Assembly (NCBI GenBank): GCA_037157805.1
Contig: CP089983.1
Location: 12,191,001-12,255,000, forward strand
Direction: 5' to 3'
Length of the DNA stretch: 64,000 bases
DNA from: Sorangiineae bacterium MSr11367
GTDB taxonomy: Bacteria > Myxococcota_A > Polyangia > Polyangiales > Polyangiaceae
Shown here: in pieces, positions 41,458 through 50,364 of the stretch
Position numbering within the stretch: the stretch's first letter is position 1
How the letters are laid out: each line of letters begins with the position of its first letter
Notes under the pieces: model-generated
Told to the model about the DNA's origin: nothing
Database searches by the model: none
Seen by the model: the letters and a program-made list of their open reading frames with translations, nothing else
Program-made: the position numbers and the translations under genes

Positions 41458-42007
41458 GAAGCGCTGAAGACTTTCCCGCTCCCGCCTCGTCTCCGCCCGC
41501 GCACGAGCCCGCCGTGCCACGGCCCTAGCCCCGTAAGGTGGGGATGGGGGTGGCGTACTCGGTCCTCGTCGTCGCGGAAATAAAGCTCTGAGCGCATTTT
41601 TGCTGGCGCACCGAACGTGAACATTTTTTGGTGGTTCGTGGTTCGTACTGCGCGGCGCGTAAACTAAAACCTGCGGGGAGTGAAAATCACGTGACCCCTA
41701 AGAGGGGCAGTACCAGAGCTTCCCGTTCGGGGCCACAGATTTCTCGATCGTATCGTCCCCGAGCCCGCTACCGAAAGGACCGGTCGAGCTCCGTCTGGAA
41801 GAAAGACTCTCGCGTTCCAAAAAAAGACCTGCTAGAGACGCGGGGCAGTTTCAATCCGTGCCGGTTGGCCGATTGTGGCCTCACCGACTTGGAAGCGTGA
41901 ACCCCGCCAGGCCCGAGAGGGAGCAACGGTAGCGCGGAAGAGTGTGGTGGGGCCTTTACCATTTTGGGCTAGCATCCCCCGCGTTCGCCCAAACGGAGGA
42001 GCACGGA
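41458..42007. other. 550-bp intergenic region between rng and the ABC operon
   Basis: Divergent region with no supported gene. A 90-codon open frame on the plus strand (41628-41900) has atypical codon use and no ribosome site. One GTGA-AAA-TCAC word (41680-41690) resembles the siderophore operators but lacks the flanks. Promoters for rng and the ABC genes must lie here; I could not place convincing boxes. Confidence 0.55.
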
Positions 42008-42847
42008 GTGACCGCACTGAACGAAGTTGGCCTCATCGCGTCCCGTGAGATGCGGAAGAATCTGCGGAGCCTGAAAGGACTCGCGCTGGTCATCCTGTCC
42101 CTGCTCGGGGCGATCGCCGTCGCGTTTCTCATTAATAAGGGGCACAAGCTGCAGGAGGGGCGCTTCGGGGCCGAGGAACTGCGGGCCGGGCAGGAGATGG
42201 TGCTCTCCCAGGCCTACGACGATCCGCAGATGGGCAAGTACCTCGCGGAGGCGCCTGCGGTGCTCTTGGCGCTGCTGGCCATCACCATTTGGCTCAGCCC
42301 GCTGATTGCGGGCGTTCTCGGCTTCGACGCGGTGTCGGGCGAACTTCAACACCGCACGGTGCGGTATTGGACCGTGCGCGCGCGGCGGGCCTCGTACTTC
42401 GCCGGCAAAGTGCTGGGTCTCTGGGGCGTGGTCGCGGCGCTCACCCTGGTGATGCACGTCTTCATTTGGGTCGTGACCCTCATCGTGGGCGGGGCGGGGA
42501 CGGCGCCCGTCTCGGCCACCGTGGGATGGGGCTTCCAGTTTTACCTGGTGACACTTCCGATCAGCGCGGCATGGTGCGGATTGGTGATCCTGATTTCCGC
42601 GCAATTCCGTAATCCGATTTTCACCCTTTTCGTGATCAGCGCGGCGTTCGGCGGCCTTTGGATCGTCAACATCATCGGCCGCGTGGCGCAGGTCAAACCG
42701 CTCACGTACCTGTACCCCAATTCGTACGACGGGCTTCTTCTGTCGCCGCATTTGAACAAGGTGGCGTTGGGGGCGGCCATCTGCTTCGGCATTTGCGCGC
42801 TGGCCACGGCAGTGGGCACGATCGTGTTCGTGCGGAGGGACGTCTGA
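42008..42847 (+). CDS. ABC-2-type exporter permease
   Basis: The 279-residue membrane protein has six predicted helices in the ABC-2 pattern: a cytoplasmic start (NEVGLIASREMRKNLRSLKG), helix 1 LALVILSLLGAIAVAFLI, a long periplasmic loop, then helices ending FGICALATAVGTIVFVRRDV. The conserved AGVLGFDAVSGELQHRTVRYWTVRARR segment couples to the ATPase. GTG 42008 lies 8 nt after GGAGG. Its stop overlaps the ATPase ATG (TGATG). The substrate is unknown; the absence of other cargo genes suggests a general drug, lipid or peptide exporter. Confidence 0.88.
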   Translation: MTALNEVGLIASREMRKNLRSLKGLALVILSLLGAIAVAFLINKGHKLQEGRFGAEELRAGQEMVLSQAYDDPQMGKYLAEAPAVLLALLAITIWLSPLIAGVLGFDAVSGELQHRTVRYWTVRARRASYFAGKVLGLWGVVAALTLVMHVFIWVVTLIVGGAGTAPVSATVGWGFQFYLVTLPISAAWCGLVILISAQFRNPIFTLFVISAAFGGLWIVNIIGRVAQVKPLTYLYPNSYDGLLLSPHLNKVALGAAICFGICALATAVGTIVFVRRDV

Positions 42848-43935
42848 TGTCGCCGGAAACGTCATTGGCGCGCGAGCAAGAGAAGATCGACGACGCGACC
42901 GCAAGCACGACCACGACCGCCCAGGAAAAGCCCAAAAAGAAGAAGGTGGCCGAAGCCGCCGTGCGCATGAAGCACGTGACGAAGCGCTTCGGTTCGAAGC
43001 TCGCCGTCGACGATTTGTCGCTCGAAATTCGGGCGGGCCGCGTGTACGGCCTCATTGGGCCGAACGGTGCGGGCAAGACCACGACGTTCTCGATGCTGGC
43101 CGGCTACCTTCAACCGACGGACGGCAGCATCGAGGTGCTGGGCTTCAGCCCGCACCAAGTCTCCGAGTTGAAGTCGCGCGTGGGCGTGCTCCCACAAGAC
43201 GCGATTTTGCCGCCGCTCGACAAGGTGGGCGAGTTTCTCATGCACATGGCCCGCCTTCAGGGCACCTCGCGCGATCGGGCCGAGTCCATGGCCCGTGCGG
43301 TGCTCGACGAGGTGGAGGGGCGCGACTGGTGGAACCAGCGCTGCGCGAGCCTGTCGCACGGTATGGCCAAGCGCGTGCAGCTCGCGCAGGCGCTCTTGGG
43401 CGAGCCCGACGTGGTGTTGCTCGACGAGCCCACCGGTGGTCTCGATCCGCGCAGCGCCTACGAGGTGCGCCAACTCATCAAAGGGCGCAAAGGGCGCTGC
43501 ACGCTCATCGTCTCGAGCCACAATCTGCAGGAGCTCGAGGAAATCTGCGACGGCGCGGCGATCCTCGATCGCGGCAAGTTGGTCGCCTCCGGCACCATCG
43601 CGCAGTTGACCGGCGCGTCCGAGGAGGTGCACGTCAAGATCGGGCGGCCGCCGCGCGGAATGGACGCGTCTGCCTACCGCGCCACATCGGCCGACAGCAT
43701 CGTCTCCCGCGGCATCCAGCGCGTGCGCGATCTGCCCGTGGTCAAACGCGTGGAATACGATGACGAGAAAAGTGAACTCGTCGTGTACTTCGAACGCAGC
43801 GGCGAGGTCGATGCCGAGATGGTGATTGGCCACGTTCTGTGGGCGCTCTTGCAGGAGCAAGTGCGCATCAGTGGTGTGATCAAGGGCCGCGGCCTCGAAC
43901 GGCGCGTGATGGATCTCACCGACGAAGAAGACTGA
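42847..43935 (+). CDS. ABC exporter ATPase
   Basis: The 362-residue ATP-binding subunit powers the permease encoded just upstream. Motifs: Walker A GPNGAGKTT (residues 71-79), Q-loop VLPQDAILPP, signature LSHGMAKRVQLAQAL (near 167), Walker B VVLLDEPTGGLDP (near 189) and switch SSHNLQELE. An N-terminal extension of about 40 residues is Thr/Lys-rich (TASTTTTAQEKPKKKKV), and a C-terminal regulatory domain of about 90 residues follows the NBD. The two genes form one unit, with a TGATG overlap. Confidence 0.93.
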   Translation: MSPETSLAREQEKIDDATASTTTTAQEKPKKKKVAEAAVRMKHVTKRFGSKLAVDDLSLEIRAGRVYGLIGPNGAGKTTTFSMLAGYLQPTDGSIEVLGFSPHQVSELKSRVGVLPQDAILPPLDKVGEFLMHMARLQGTSRDRAESMARAVLDEVEGRDWWNQRCASLSHGMAKRVQLAQALLGEPDVVLLDEPTGGLDPRSAYEVRQLIKGRKGRCTLIVSSHNLQELEEICDGAAILDRGKLVASGTIAQLTGASEEVHVKIGRPPRGMDASAYRATSADSIVSRGIQRVRDLPVVKRVEYDDEKSELVVYFERSGEVDAEMVIGHVLWALLQEQVRISGVIKGRGLERRVMDLTDEED

Positions 43936-43976
43936 GGCTCCCGGCGCTTCGGGTACTTCGGGTACACTCGATCCGA

Positions 43977-45347
43977 ATGACAGGAGCTCCGCCCGCGCCG
44001 CCGGCGCACCAGACCGAGCTCTTGCGCGTCGTTCTAGGCCTTGCGCTGGCCTTCGGGCTCGCCATCGTCGCGGCGCATCCGCTGGTGCGCCGCATCGAGC
44101 GTCGGCTGGGGCTCACCGTGCTCTTGTCGAGCGGCATCCCCTTCATTGCGATGGGGGTCATCTTCCGTCTGCCCAGCGTGGGCATCCTCACGAACGAGGT
44201 GGTGGCCGATCTGCGTCCGGCCCTGGAGTTCGGCATCGGGTGGCTCGGCTTCGTCGTGGGCATGCAGTTCGACGTTCGCGATCTCGATTTGGTGCCGCCC
44301 AAGACCGGCGCCGTCGTGGTCGCGGAGACGGTGATCCCGTTCATTCTGACGGCGCTTGCGTGCGCCATCTTCTTGGCCACGCTCGATCCGGCGTGGTCGC
44401 TGTCCGACCATAGTACGTGGCGAGCGACCTTGCGCGCGGCGGTGCACCATGCGCCGCTGCGTGATGCGCTGGCCCTGGGCGCGTGCGCGGCGCAGGCGGC
44501 GCCGGTGGCCGCGGTGGCGATTGCGCGCGGCTCGGGATCGGTGGCGGCGAAGCTCTTGTCCTATGTCACGCAGCTCGATGACGTGGCGGGCGTGCTCGTG
44601 CTGGGGCTCATTTGCGCGGCCTTCCGCCCGACGGACGCCGTGGCGGCGTGGAAGCTTCCGCACATTGCGTGGATCTTCGTCACCTTGGGCATGGGCGGCG
44701 TGTTCGGCATTCTGACGTACGCGCTCTTGCGCAGCGCGAAGAATTCGAACGAGGAATTCGCCTACCTGCTGGGGGCGATTGCGCTCTCCGCGGGCATGAG
44801 CGGCTATTTGGCCATCTCGCCGCTGGTCACGTGCGCCATTGCCGGGGCGCTGCTCACGAACCTGCCGCACAAGAACTTCGACCAGCTCAAAGAGACGATG
44901 CTCCAGGTCGAGCGGCCGCTGTACCTCATCTTCCTCCTCGTGGCCGGCGCGATGTGGGACGTGACCGCATGGCAAGGGTGGCTGCTCGCGCCGGTGTTCG
45001 TCGCATCGCGCGTCGGGGGCAAGTTGATCGGCGCGCACGTGGCCAAGGTCACCGGCCCCGAGGGGCTGCCCGATGCGACGACCTTGGGCTTGGCGCTGGC
45101 GCCGCAATCGCCCGCAGCCATTGCGACCATCGTGAGCTACGCCACGGTGTACAAACCGCACGCGACGGAGTCGGCGTCGCTCGGATGGCTCATGACCGCC
45201 TGCATCGCGGGCGCGGTCCTCACGGAGCTCATCGTGCAGGCCACGGTGCGGATGCGCGGCGGACTGCGCATCGATTTCCGCAGCCCGTCGCTGGTGACCA
45301 TTCCGCCCCCCGCGTTGACGCAGGGAGAAGAAGGAGAGCACTCGTGA
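43977..45347 (+). CDS. CPA2-type cation:proton antiporter (first of a pair)
   Basis: The 456-residue membrane protein has about 12-13 helices of the Na+/H+ exchanger fold (GLALAFGLAIVAAHPLVRR, LEFGIGWLGFVVGMQFDVRD, LSAGMSGYLAISPLVTCAIAGALL, ESASLGWLMTACIAGAVLTELI). Its conserved core is weaker than in typical KefB/CPA2 proteins, and there is no TrkA-N domain. It ends in a hydrophilic tail (TIPPPALTQGEEGEHS). It starts 41 bp after the ABC ATPase. The next gene starts inside its last codons (GTGA) and encodes a second CPA2-type protein, so the two are probably made in equal amounts. Confidence 0.82.
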   Translation: MTGAPPAPPAHQTELLRVVLGLALAFGLAIVAAHPLVRRIERRLGLTVLLSSGIPFIAMGVIFRLPSVGILTNEVVADLRPALEFGIGWLGFVVGMQFDVRDLDLVPPKTGAVVVAETVIPFILTALACAIFLATLDPAWSLSDHSTWRATLRAAVHHAPLRDALALGACAAQAAPVAAVAIARGSGSVAAKLLSYVTQLDDVAGVLVLGLICAAFRPTDAVAAWKLPHIAWIFVTLGMGGVFGILTYALLRSAKNSNEEFAYLLGAIALSAGMSGYLAISPLVTCAIAGALLTNLPHKNFDQLKETMLQVERPLYLIFLLVAGAMWDVTAWQGWLLAPVFVASRVGGKLIGAHVAKVTGPEGLPDATTLGLALAPQSPAAIATIVSYATVYKPHATESASLGWLMTACIAGAVLTELIVQATVRMRGGLRIDFRSPSLVTIPPPALTQGEEGEHS

Positions 45348-46657
45348 TCCGCGCCATCATGCTCCTGGCCATCGTGGTGATCCTCATCGCCGCGGCCCGG
45401 TCGTTCCTGCCGCAGGAGACCTCGCTCGTGGGCTCGGGTGCGGCGCTCGCGTTTGGCTTCGTGCTGTTGGCGGCCCTGCAATCGGGCACCATTTTCGCGT
45501 CGCTGCGGCTGCCGCGCCTCACCGGTTACTTGATGTGCGGCTTCATCGCCGGCCCGAGCTGCTTCAACTTCGTCACCGAGGGCATGGTGCACGATCTCAA
45601 GCTGGTGAACGGCGTGGCCATTGGCCTCATCGCGCTGTCGGCCGGCGGGGAGCTGAGCTTTCGCCGGTTGCGTCCGCGCTTCCGCGCCATTCTGTCCGTG
45701 GGCGCGGTGTCCATCGTCATCGCGATCCTGTGCATCTCGAGCGCGTGCTTCCTGCTGAGCAGCCGACTGCCCTTCATGGACGGCATGAGCACCTTCCACC
45801 GCTTCGTGGTGTCGCTGACCATGGGGGTCGTCCTCTCGGCGCTCTCGCCCGCGGTCACCTTGGCCATCGTCGCGGAGACCGGCTCCTCGGGTCCGATCAG
45901 CGAAACCATCCTCGGCATCGTGATCATGGCCGACCTGGCCATCGTCTTCACCTTCGCCGGGGCGAACGCGCTCGCCAACGCGGTCTTCGGGGCCGTCGGC
46001 GGCGGCTCGGGAGGCGGATTCGTCGAGCTGATGATCCACATCTTCGGGTCCATCGGCGTGGGCTCCGTGCTCGGTTTGGTCCTCGCGTTTTACTTGAAGA
46101 AGATCGCCCAGCGCGTCGCGCTCTTCGTCTTTGGTATCTGTTTTCTCTGCGCCGAAGCCGGCACGCGGTTGCATCTCGATCCGCTTCTCATGTGCCTCGT
46201 GGCCGGTCTATTCCTAGAGAACGCCACATCCATCGAGGGCGCGAAGCTCGTACACGACATCGAGTCCGCATCGATGCCGGTCTTTGCGGTCTTCTTCGCC
46301 GTCGCCGGTGCGGGATTGCACTGGGATATCCTGAAGCGCGTGCTCGTGGTCGCGGTCATCCTGGCCGTCGTGCGCGCCATCGCGCTCGTCGTGGGGTCGC
46401 ACATCGGCATGGCCCTCGGCAAGGTGCCCGCGTTTCACCGCAAAATCATTCCATACGGGACGATCTCACAGTCCGGCGTGGCCATCGGCCTCTGCATCCT
46501 CCTTGCGAAGCACTTTGCAGGTTGGGGCGAGCAGGCCGCGACCTGTCTGCTCGGGGCTGTGATGATCAACGAGTTGATCGGGCCCGTGTTGTTCCGCAAT
46601 GCGCTCATGAGGAGTGGCGAGGCCGGCCGTCGCCAAGCGGTCGCTGGCGCCCACTGA
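45344..46657 (+). CDS. CPA2-type cation:proton antiporter (second of a pair)
   Basis: The 437-residue membrane protein has the CPA2 signature closer to canonical: LRLPRLTGYLMCGFIAGPSCF in helices 2-3, LSALSPAVTLAIVAETGSSGPISETILG with the ion-binding helix, and IPYGTISQSGVAIGLCI. Around 12 helices are predicted; no regulatory domain follows. GTG 45344 lies 7 nt after AAGGAG and overlaps the stop of the preceding antiporter by 4 bp. The two proteins may form a heteromeric transporter. Ion specificity (Na+, K+ or other) cannot be told. Confidence 0.86.
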   Translation: MIRAIMLLAIVVILIAAARSFLPQETSLVGSGAALAFGFVLLAALQSGTIFASLRLPRLTGYLMCGFIAGPSCFNFVTEGMVHDLKLVNGVAIGLIALSAGGELSFRRLRPRFRAILSVGAVSIVIAILCISSACFLLSSRLPFMDGMSTFHRFVVSLTMGVVLSALSPAVTLAIVAETGSSGPISETILGIVIMADLAIVFTFAGANALANAVFGAVGGGSGGGFVELMIHIFGSIGVGSVLGLVLAFYLKKIAQRVALFVFGICFLCAEAGTRLHLDPLLMCLVAGLFLENATSIEGAKLVHDIESASMPVFAVFFAVAGAGLHWDILKRVLVVAVILAVVRAIALVVGSHIGMALGKVPAFHRKIIPYGTISQSGVAIGLCILLAKHFAGWGEQAATCLLGAVMINELIGPVLFRNALMRSGEAGRRQAVAGAH

Positions 46658-46702
46658 GTTCGGCTCGGAGTGTAAGCATTTCGTGACGGTACATGGCGCC
46701 TC

Positions 46703-46731
46703 TTGACGCGGCGTCCAAAGTCCCGTACGAG
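46703..46731 (+). promoter_or_regulatory. promoter of siderophore operon 1
   Basis: TTGACG (46703-46708), a 17-bp spacer and TACGAG (46726-46731). The likely transcription start is near 46738, immediately before the operator at 46741. It has the same architecture as the promoter of siderophore operon 2 at 55414. Confidence 0.55.
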
Positions 46732-46740
46732 GCGTTGTTG

Positions 46741-46757
46741 AAAGTGAATATCACTTT
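46741..46757. promoter_or_regulatory. iron-type operator of siderophore operon 1
   Basis: Perfect inverted repeat AAAGTGA-ATA-TCACTTT, just downstream of the predicted transcription start and 42 bp before the MFS start codon. The sister site at 55454-55470 (AAAATGA-AAA-TCACTTT) controls the decarboxylase operon. The site is AT-rich, like Fur- or DtxR-type iron boxes, but its exact consensus is not that of E. coli Fur. Confidence 0.72.
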
Positions 46758-46798
46758 TGTTTTCTTGACGGGGGGGAGGTCGGGAAAGGCGTTCTGGG

Positions 46799-47956
46799 AT
46801 GAAACTGAAATCCTTCTTGGTCTCGACGACCGCCATCGCGGTGGTCTCGGATTCCATGTTGATTCCGTTTTATCCGAAGTTTTTCGCCGACGCCTTTGGC
46901 GTAACGGATCCGCGGCACATTGGCATCTACCTCGCCGCGACGTGCTTCACCGTCATGCTCGCCTTCCCGGGTTGGGCACGTTTGGCCAAGAAGGTCCCCA
47001 CGCTGAGGGTCCTGCTCTTCACACAGCTCGCCGCGGGGCTTTTGAGCATTGGGTGCTACGCGTGCACGAACGTCGTCGCGTTCTGGCTCGTATCGCTCGC
47101 CATGCTGGTGTTCAAAGCGAGCTACCTGCTCATCTACCCGTACGTGATGAGCCTGGAGGACAAGGCGAATCACGGGGCCACCATCGGACTGCTCTCCGTG
47201 ATCGTGCACCTCGGCGGGATTGCCGGTGCGCTTCTCGGGGGCGCGGTCCTGCAAGCCTTCGAGCCGCGCCACGCCTTCATCGTCATGGCCGCCGGCGACT
47301 TCATCCAAATGGGCGTCTGCCTCTTTTCGTCTGGCAGCGCGGCCGCGGCATCGACGAACGACGCCCCCGACGCCGCGCCCGCCTCGGCCCGCAAAGGCAT
47401 GGTCCATCGCCTCGGGCTCGTGATGTTCGTCTTTTATTTCAGCGCCTTTTTGGTGCGCCCGTTCTTCGCGACCTATTGGGAATCGATATCGTCGGTGCGT
47501 AGCCCCGTCGTATCGGGGTTCGTCTTTGCCATCCCCGGATGGGTGGCCCTGGTGGCACTTTGGCTGCGCAAGGGCAACACGCCGATCCCCTTGGCCCTCG
47601 CGCTGGGAACCGTGGGCCTGTTGCTTCAGGCTGCGCCGTTTGGGGTCGTCGTGCTCGTCGGGCGCTGCGTCTTTGGCTGGGCCTTGTTCCACGGCATCGT
47701 CAAATTGGATGTCTTGCTCTTCGAGCTGAGCACCCCCGAGTCGTACGCGACCGACTTCGGCAAGATCAACATCTGCCAGCAGCTCGGCGTGCTGGTCTCT
47801 TCCTTCACCGCCGGCACGCTCGTCGTGTCGCACGGCCAGCGCATTCCCTTTTTCGCGGCGGCCGTTGGATTCGTTCTCACCCTCGTCTCGTACGGCCGCC
47901 TGCTGACTTCGGAGAAGCCGAAGACGGCCGACAAGGGAGCCATGGCCATATCATGA
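46799..47956 (+). CDS. MFS transporter, probable siderophore exporter
   Basis: The 385-residue membrane protein has 12 predicted helices in two halves, with a charged middle loop (SAAAASTNDAPDAAPASARKG, about residues 178-200). N-terminal helix KSFLVSTTAIAVVSDSMLIPFYPKFF and loop motif ARLAKKVPTLR after helix 2 fit the major facilitator superfamily. It is the first gene of the operon and overlaps the synthetase gene by 4 bp (ATGA). In NIS siderophore clusters an MFS protein in this place (as in alcaligin AlcS) exports the product, which is the inferred role here. Confidence 0.85.
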   Translation: MKLKSFLVSTTAIAVVSDSMLIPFYPKFFADAFGVTDPRHIGIYLAATCFTVMLAFPGWARLAKKVPTLRVLLFTQLAAGLLSIGCYACTNVVAFWLVSLAMLVFKASYLLIYPYVMSLEDKANHGATIGLLSVIVHLGGIAGALLGGAVLQAFEPRHAFIVMAAGDFIQMGVCLFSSGSAAAASTNDAPDAAPASARKGMVHRLGLVMFVFYFSAFLVRPFFATYWESISSVRSPVVSGFVFAIPGWVALVALWLRKGNTPIPLALALGTVGLLLQAAPFGVVVLVGRCVFGWALFHGIVKLDVLLFELSTPESYATDFGKINICQQLGVLVSSFTAGTLVVSHGQRIPFFAAAVGFVLTLVSYGRLLTSEKPKTADKGAMAIS

Positions 47957-50346
47957 GTACCTGCTTCGAGAAGTACGTGCCCCAGGCGGGCATCTTCGCA
48001 TTGCGCCCGCTGCGCATTCCCGAGGATATGCCCCTCGTGCACGGGTGGGTGACCCAGGAGTACGCCAAATATTGGGGTCTGCAGGGTAAATCCGTCGACG
48101 AGGTCGCGGCGGCGTACCGCGACATCGTAAGCCCCGAGCACGTCCACGCGTACATCGGACTTCACGACGGAAAACCGGCGTTCCTCGTCGAGTGCTACCA
48201 CTCGATGCACGACGCCATCGGCCGCTATTACGATGCGCTGCCGAGCGATCGCGGGATGCACGTCCTGGTCGCCCCGGCGGAAAAGCGCATTCCCGATTTC
48301 ACCTGGCACGTGTTCGCCGTCATCATGGACTTCCTGTTCAGTGACCAGACGGTGACACGCGTCGTCGTGGAGCCGGACGCCCGCAACGAGAAGATCCACG
48401 CGCTGAATCGCCGCGCGGGGTTCGAAGTCGTGCGCACCGTCGATCTGCCGGCAACCTCCGTGCAGCCGGCCAAGAAAGCCCTGTTGTCCTTCTGCACGCG
48501 TCAGCAATACGCGGCAGCGTCCACCGTGAGAACCGCACCCATGAAGACTTCCATTTCGTCCTCCCCCGGCGCGGCCGTCGCGCACCTCGATCCGCGCACC
48601 TGGGCCATCGTCAATCGGCAGCACGTTCGCAAGATCATCGGCGAGTTCGCCCACGAGTTGCTCGTCACCCCCGAGCTCGAAGGTACGGTCGACGGCTGGG
48701 GCCATTACCGGCTCGCGACCGATCAGGCCAACGTGGAATACCGCTTTCGCGCGCGCATTCTCCAGCTCGATCATTGGCACATCGACACCGAATCCATCGA
48801 GCGGTTCGTCGACGGCGCACGCACGCCCCTGGATTCGCTCGCGCTGATCCTCGAGCTCCACACGACGTTGGGCATCGCCCCCGCGATGCTTCCCACGTAC
48901 ATGGAGGAAATCACGAGTACGCTCTATGGCGCGGCGTACAAATACGAAACCCAGCGGTTGACCGCGGCGGAGCTCACGCGCGCGTCGTTCCAAGAGGTGG
49001 AGACGTCGATGACCGAGGGGCACCCCTCGTTCGTGGCCAACAACGGGCGCATCGGATTCGACGCCCTCGACTACCGCGCCTATGCGCCCGAGGCGGCGTC
49101 GCCGGTGTCGCTGATCTGGATTGCCGTCCACGAGAGCCGCGCGGCGTTTTCATCGATCGACGGCCTGACGTACGGCGACATGATCCACGAAGAGCTGGGC
49201 ACCACCGTGCTCGACTCGTTCCACGGCATCCTGCGCGGCAAGGGGCTGAACCCCGAGTCGTACCTGTTCATGCCGGTGCACCCGTGGCAGTGGTTCAACA
49301 AATTGGCCAGCATCTTCGCGCCGGACATTGCCGCGCACCGCCTCGTGTACCTGGGGAGCAGCGAAGATCGGTATTTCGCGCAGCAGAGCATTCGCACGTT
49401 CTTCAATACGACGAACCCGCACAAGCGCTACGTGAAGACCTCGCTCTCCATCTTGAACATGGGGTTCATGCGCGGGCTTTCGCCGTACTACATGATCGGC
49501 ACGCCGGCCATCAACCAATGGGTTCACGAGACCATCGGCAAGGATGCCTACCTTCGCGAAAATGGATTCAGCATTTTGCGCGAGGTGGCCACGGTCGGCT
49601 ACCGCAATACGTATTACGAGGCGGCCATCCCGGGCGACAGCCCGTACAAGAAGATGCTGGCGGCGCTCTGGCGCGAAAGCCCCATTCCGCCGCTGACCGA
49701 GGGCCAGCGCTTGATGACCATGGCTTCGCTGCTCCACCGCGATCGCGAGGGCGGCTCGGTTCTCATGGAGCTCATCGCGTCGTCGGGCGTGGGGGCGGAC
49801 ACGTGGCTCCGGAGCTACTTGAAGGCGTATTTGAGCCCGCTGCTGCACTGCTTCTACGCGTACGACATGGTCTTCATGCCGCACGGGGAGAATCTCATTC
49901 TCGTGCTGCAGAACAACGTGCCGGTGCGCGCGCTGATGAAGGACGTGGCCGAGGAGGTGGCGGTCATGAACAAGGACGCGGTTCTTCCGGAGAAGGTGAA
50001 ACGCCTGGCCGTGTCGGTGCCCGAGGAGTTGAAGGTCCTATCGATCTTCACCGACGTCTTCGATTGCATCTTCCGTTACGTGGGGCACGTTTTGGTGGAG
50101 CACGGCATTCCGGAAGAGCGCTTCTGGAAGTTGGTGGCCGAATGCGTCCACGACTACCATCGCGCACGGCCGGATTTGACCGAGAAGTTCGAGCGGTATG
50201 ACCTCTTCGCACCCGAGTTCACCCGGTCGTGCCTGAATCGATTGCAGCTCGGCAACAACCAACAGATGATCGATTTGGCCGATCCGGCGAAGAATCTCAA
50301 ATTCGCCGGGACGTTGAAAAATCCGATCGCTGCCTTCAAAGCCTGA
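47953..50346 (+). CDS. GNAT acyltransferase-NIS siderophore synthetase fusion (BibC-like)
   Basis: The 797-residue product joins two enzymes. Residues 1-about 190 are an IucB/AlcB-type GNAT domain (RPLRIPEDMPLVHGWVTQEYAKYWG, VVVEPDARNEKIHALNRRAGFE) that would acylate an N-hydroxydiamine. From about residue 205 it is an IucA/IucC synthetase that adenylates carboxylates and forms amide bonds; motifs VANNGRIGFD, HPWQWFNKL (near 443), IRTFFNTTNPHKRYVKTSLS and HGENLILVLQNN are intact. The same order of domains is found in BibC of bisucaberin biosynthesis. ATG 47953 overlaps the MFS stop. An internal ATG at 48541 could release the synthetase alone, but has no good ribosome site. Confidence 0.92.
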   Translation: MSTCFEKYVPQAGIFALRPLRIPEDMPLVHGWVTQEYAKYWGLQGKSVDEVAAAYRDIVSPEHVHAYIGLHDGKPAFLVECYHSMHDAIGRYYDALPSDRGMHVLVAPAEKRIPDFTWHVFAVIMDFLFSDQTVTRVVVEPDARNEKIHALNRRAGFEVVRTVDLPATSVQPAKKALLSFCTRQQYAAASTVRTAPMKTSISSSPGAAVAHLDPRTWAIVNRQHVRKIIGEFAHELLVTPELEGTVDGWGHYRLATDQANVEYRFRARILQLDHWHIDTESIERFVDGARTPLDSLALILELHTTLGIAPAMLPTYMEEITSTLYGAAYKYETQRLTAAELTRASFQEVETSMTEGHPSFVANNGRIGFDALDYRAYAPEAASPVSLIWIAVHESRAAFSSIDGLTYGDMIHEELGTTVLDSFHGILRGKGLNPESYLFMPVHPWQWFNKLASIFAPDIAAHRLVYLGSSEDRYFAQQSIRTFFNTTNPHKRYVKTSLSILNMGFMRGLSPYYMIGTPAINQWVHETIGKDAYLRENGFSILREVATVGYRNTYYEAAIPGDSPYKKMLAALWRESPIPPLTEGQRLMTMASLLHRDREGGSVLMELIASSGVGADTWLRSYLKAYLSPLLHCFYAYDMVFMPHGENLILVLQNNVPVRALMKDVAEEVAVMNKDAVLPEKVKRLAVSVPEELKVLSIFTDVFDCIFRYVGHVLVEHGIPEERFWKLVAECVHDYHRARPDLTEKFERYDLFAPEFTRSCLNRLQLGNNQQMIDLADPAKNLKFAGTLKNPIAAFKA

Positions 50347-50364
50347 CGTACTAGGAGTCGATCC

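Noticed and set aside
41680-41690. GTGA-AAA-TCAC word as a third iron operator
   Set aside because: Only the 11-bp core matches; flanks are GC-rich, no promoter box lies at the right distance and no iron gene is adjacent. Too short to count.
41628-41900. A 90-codon plus-strand frame between rng and the ABC permease
   Set aside because: Unusual codon use, Ser/Arg-rich, no ribosome site and no recognisable domain.
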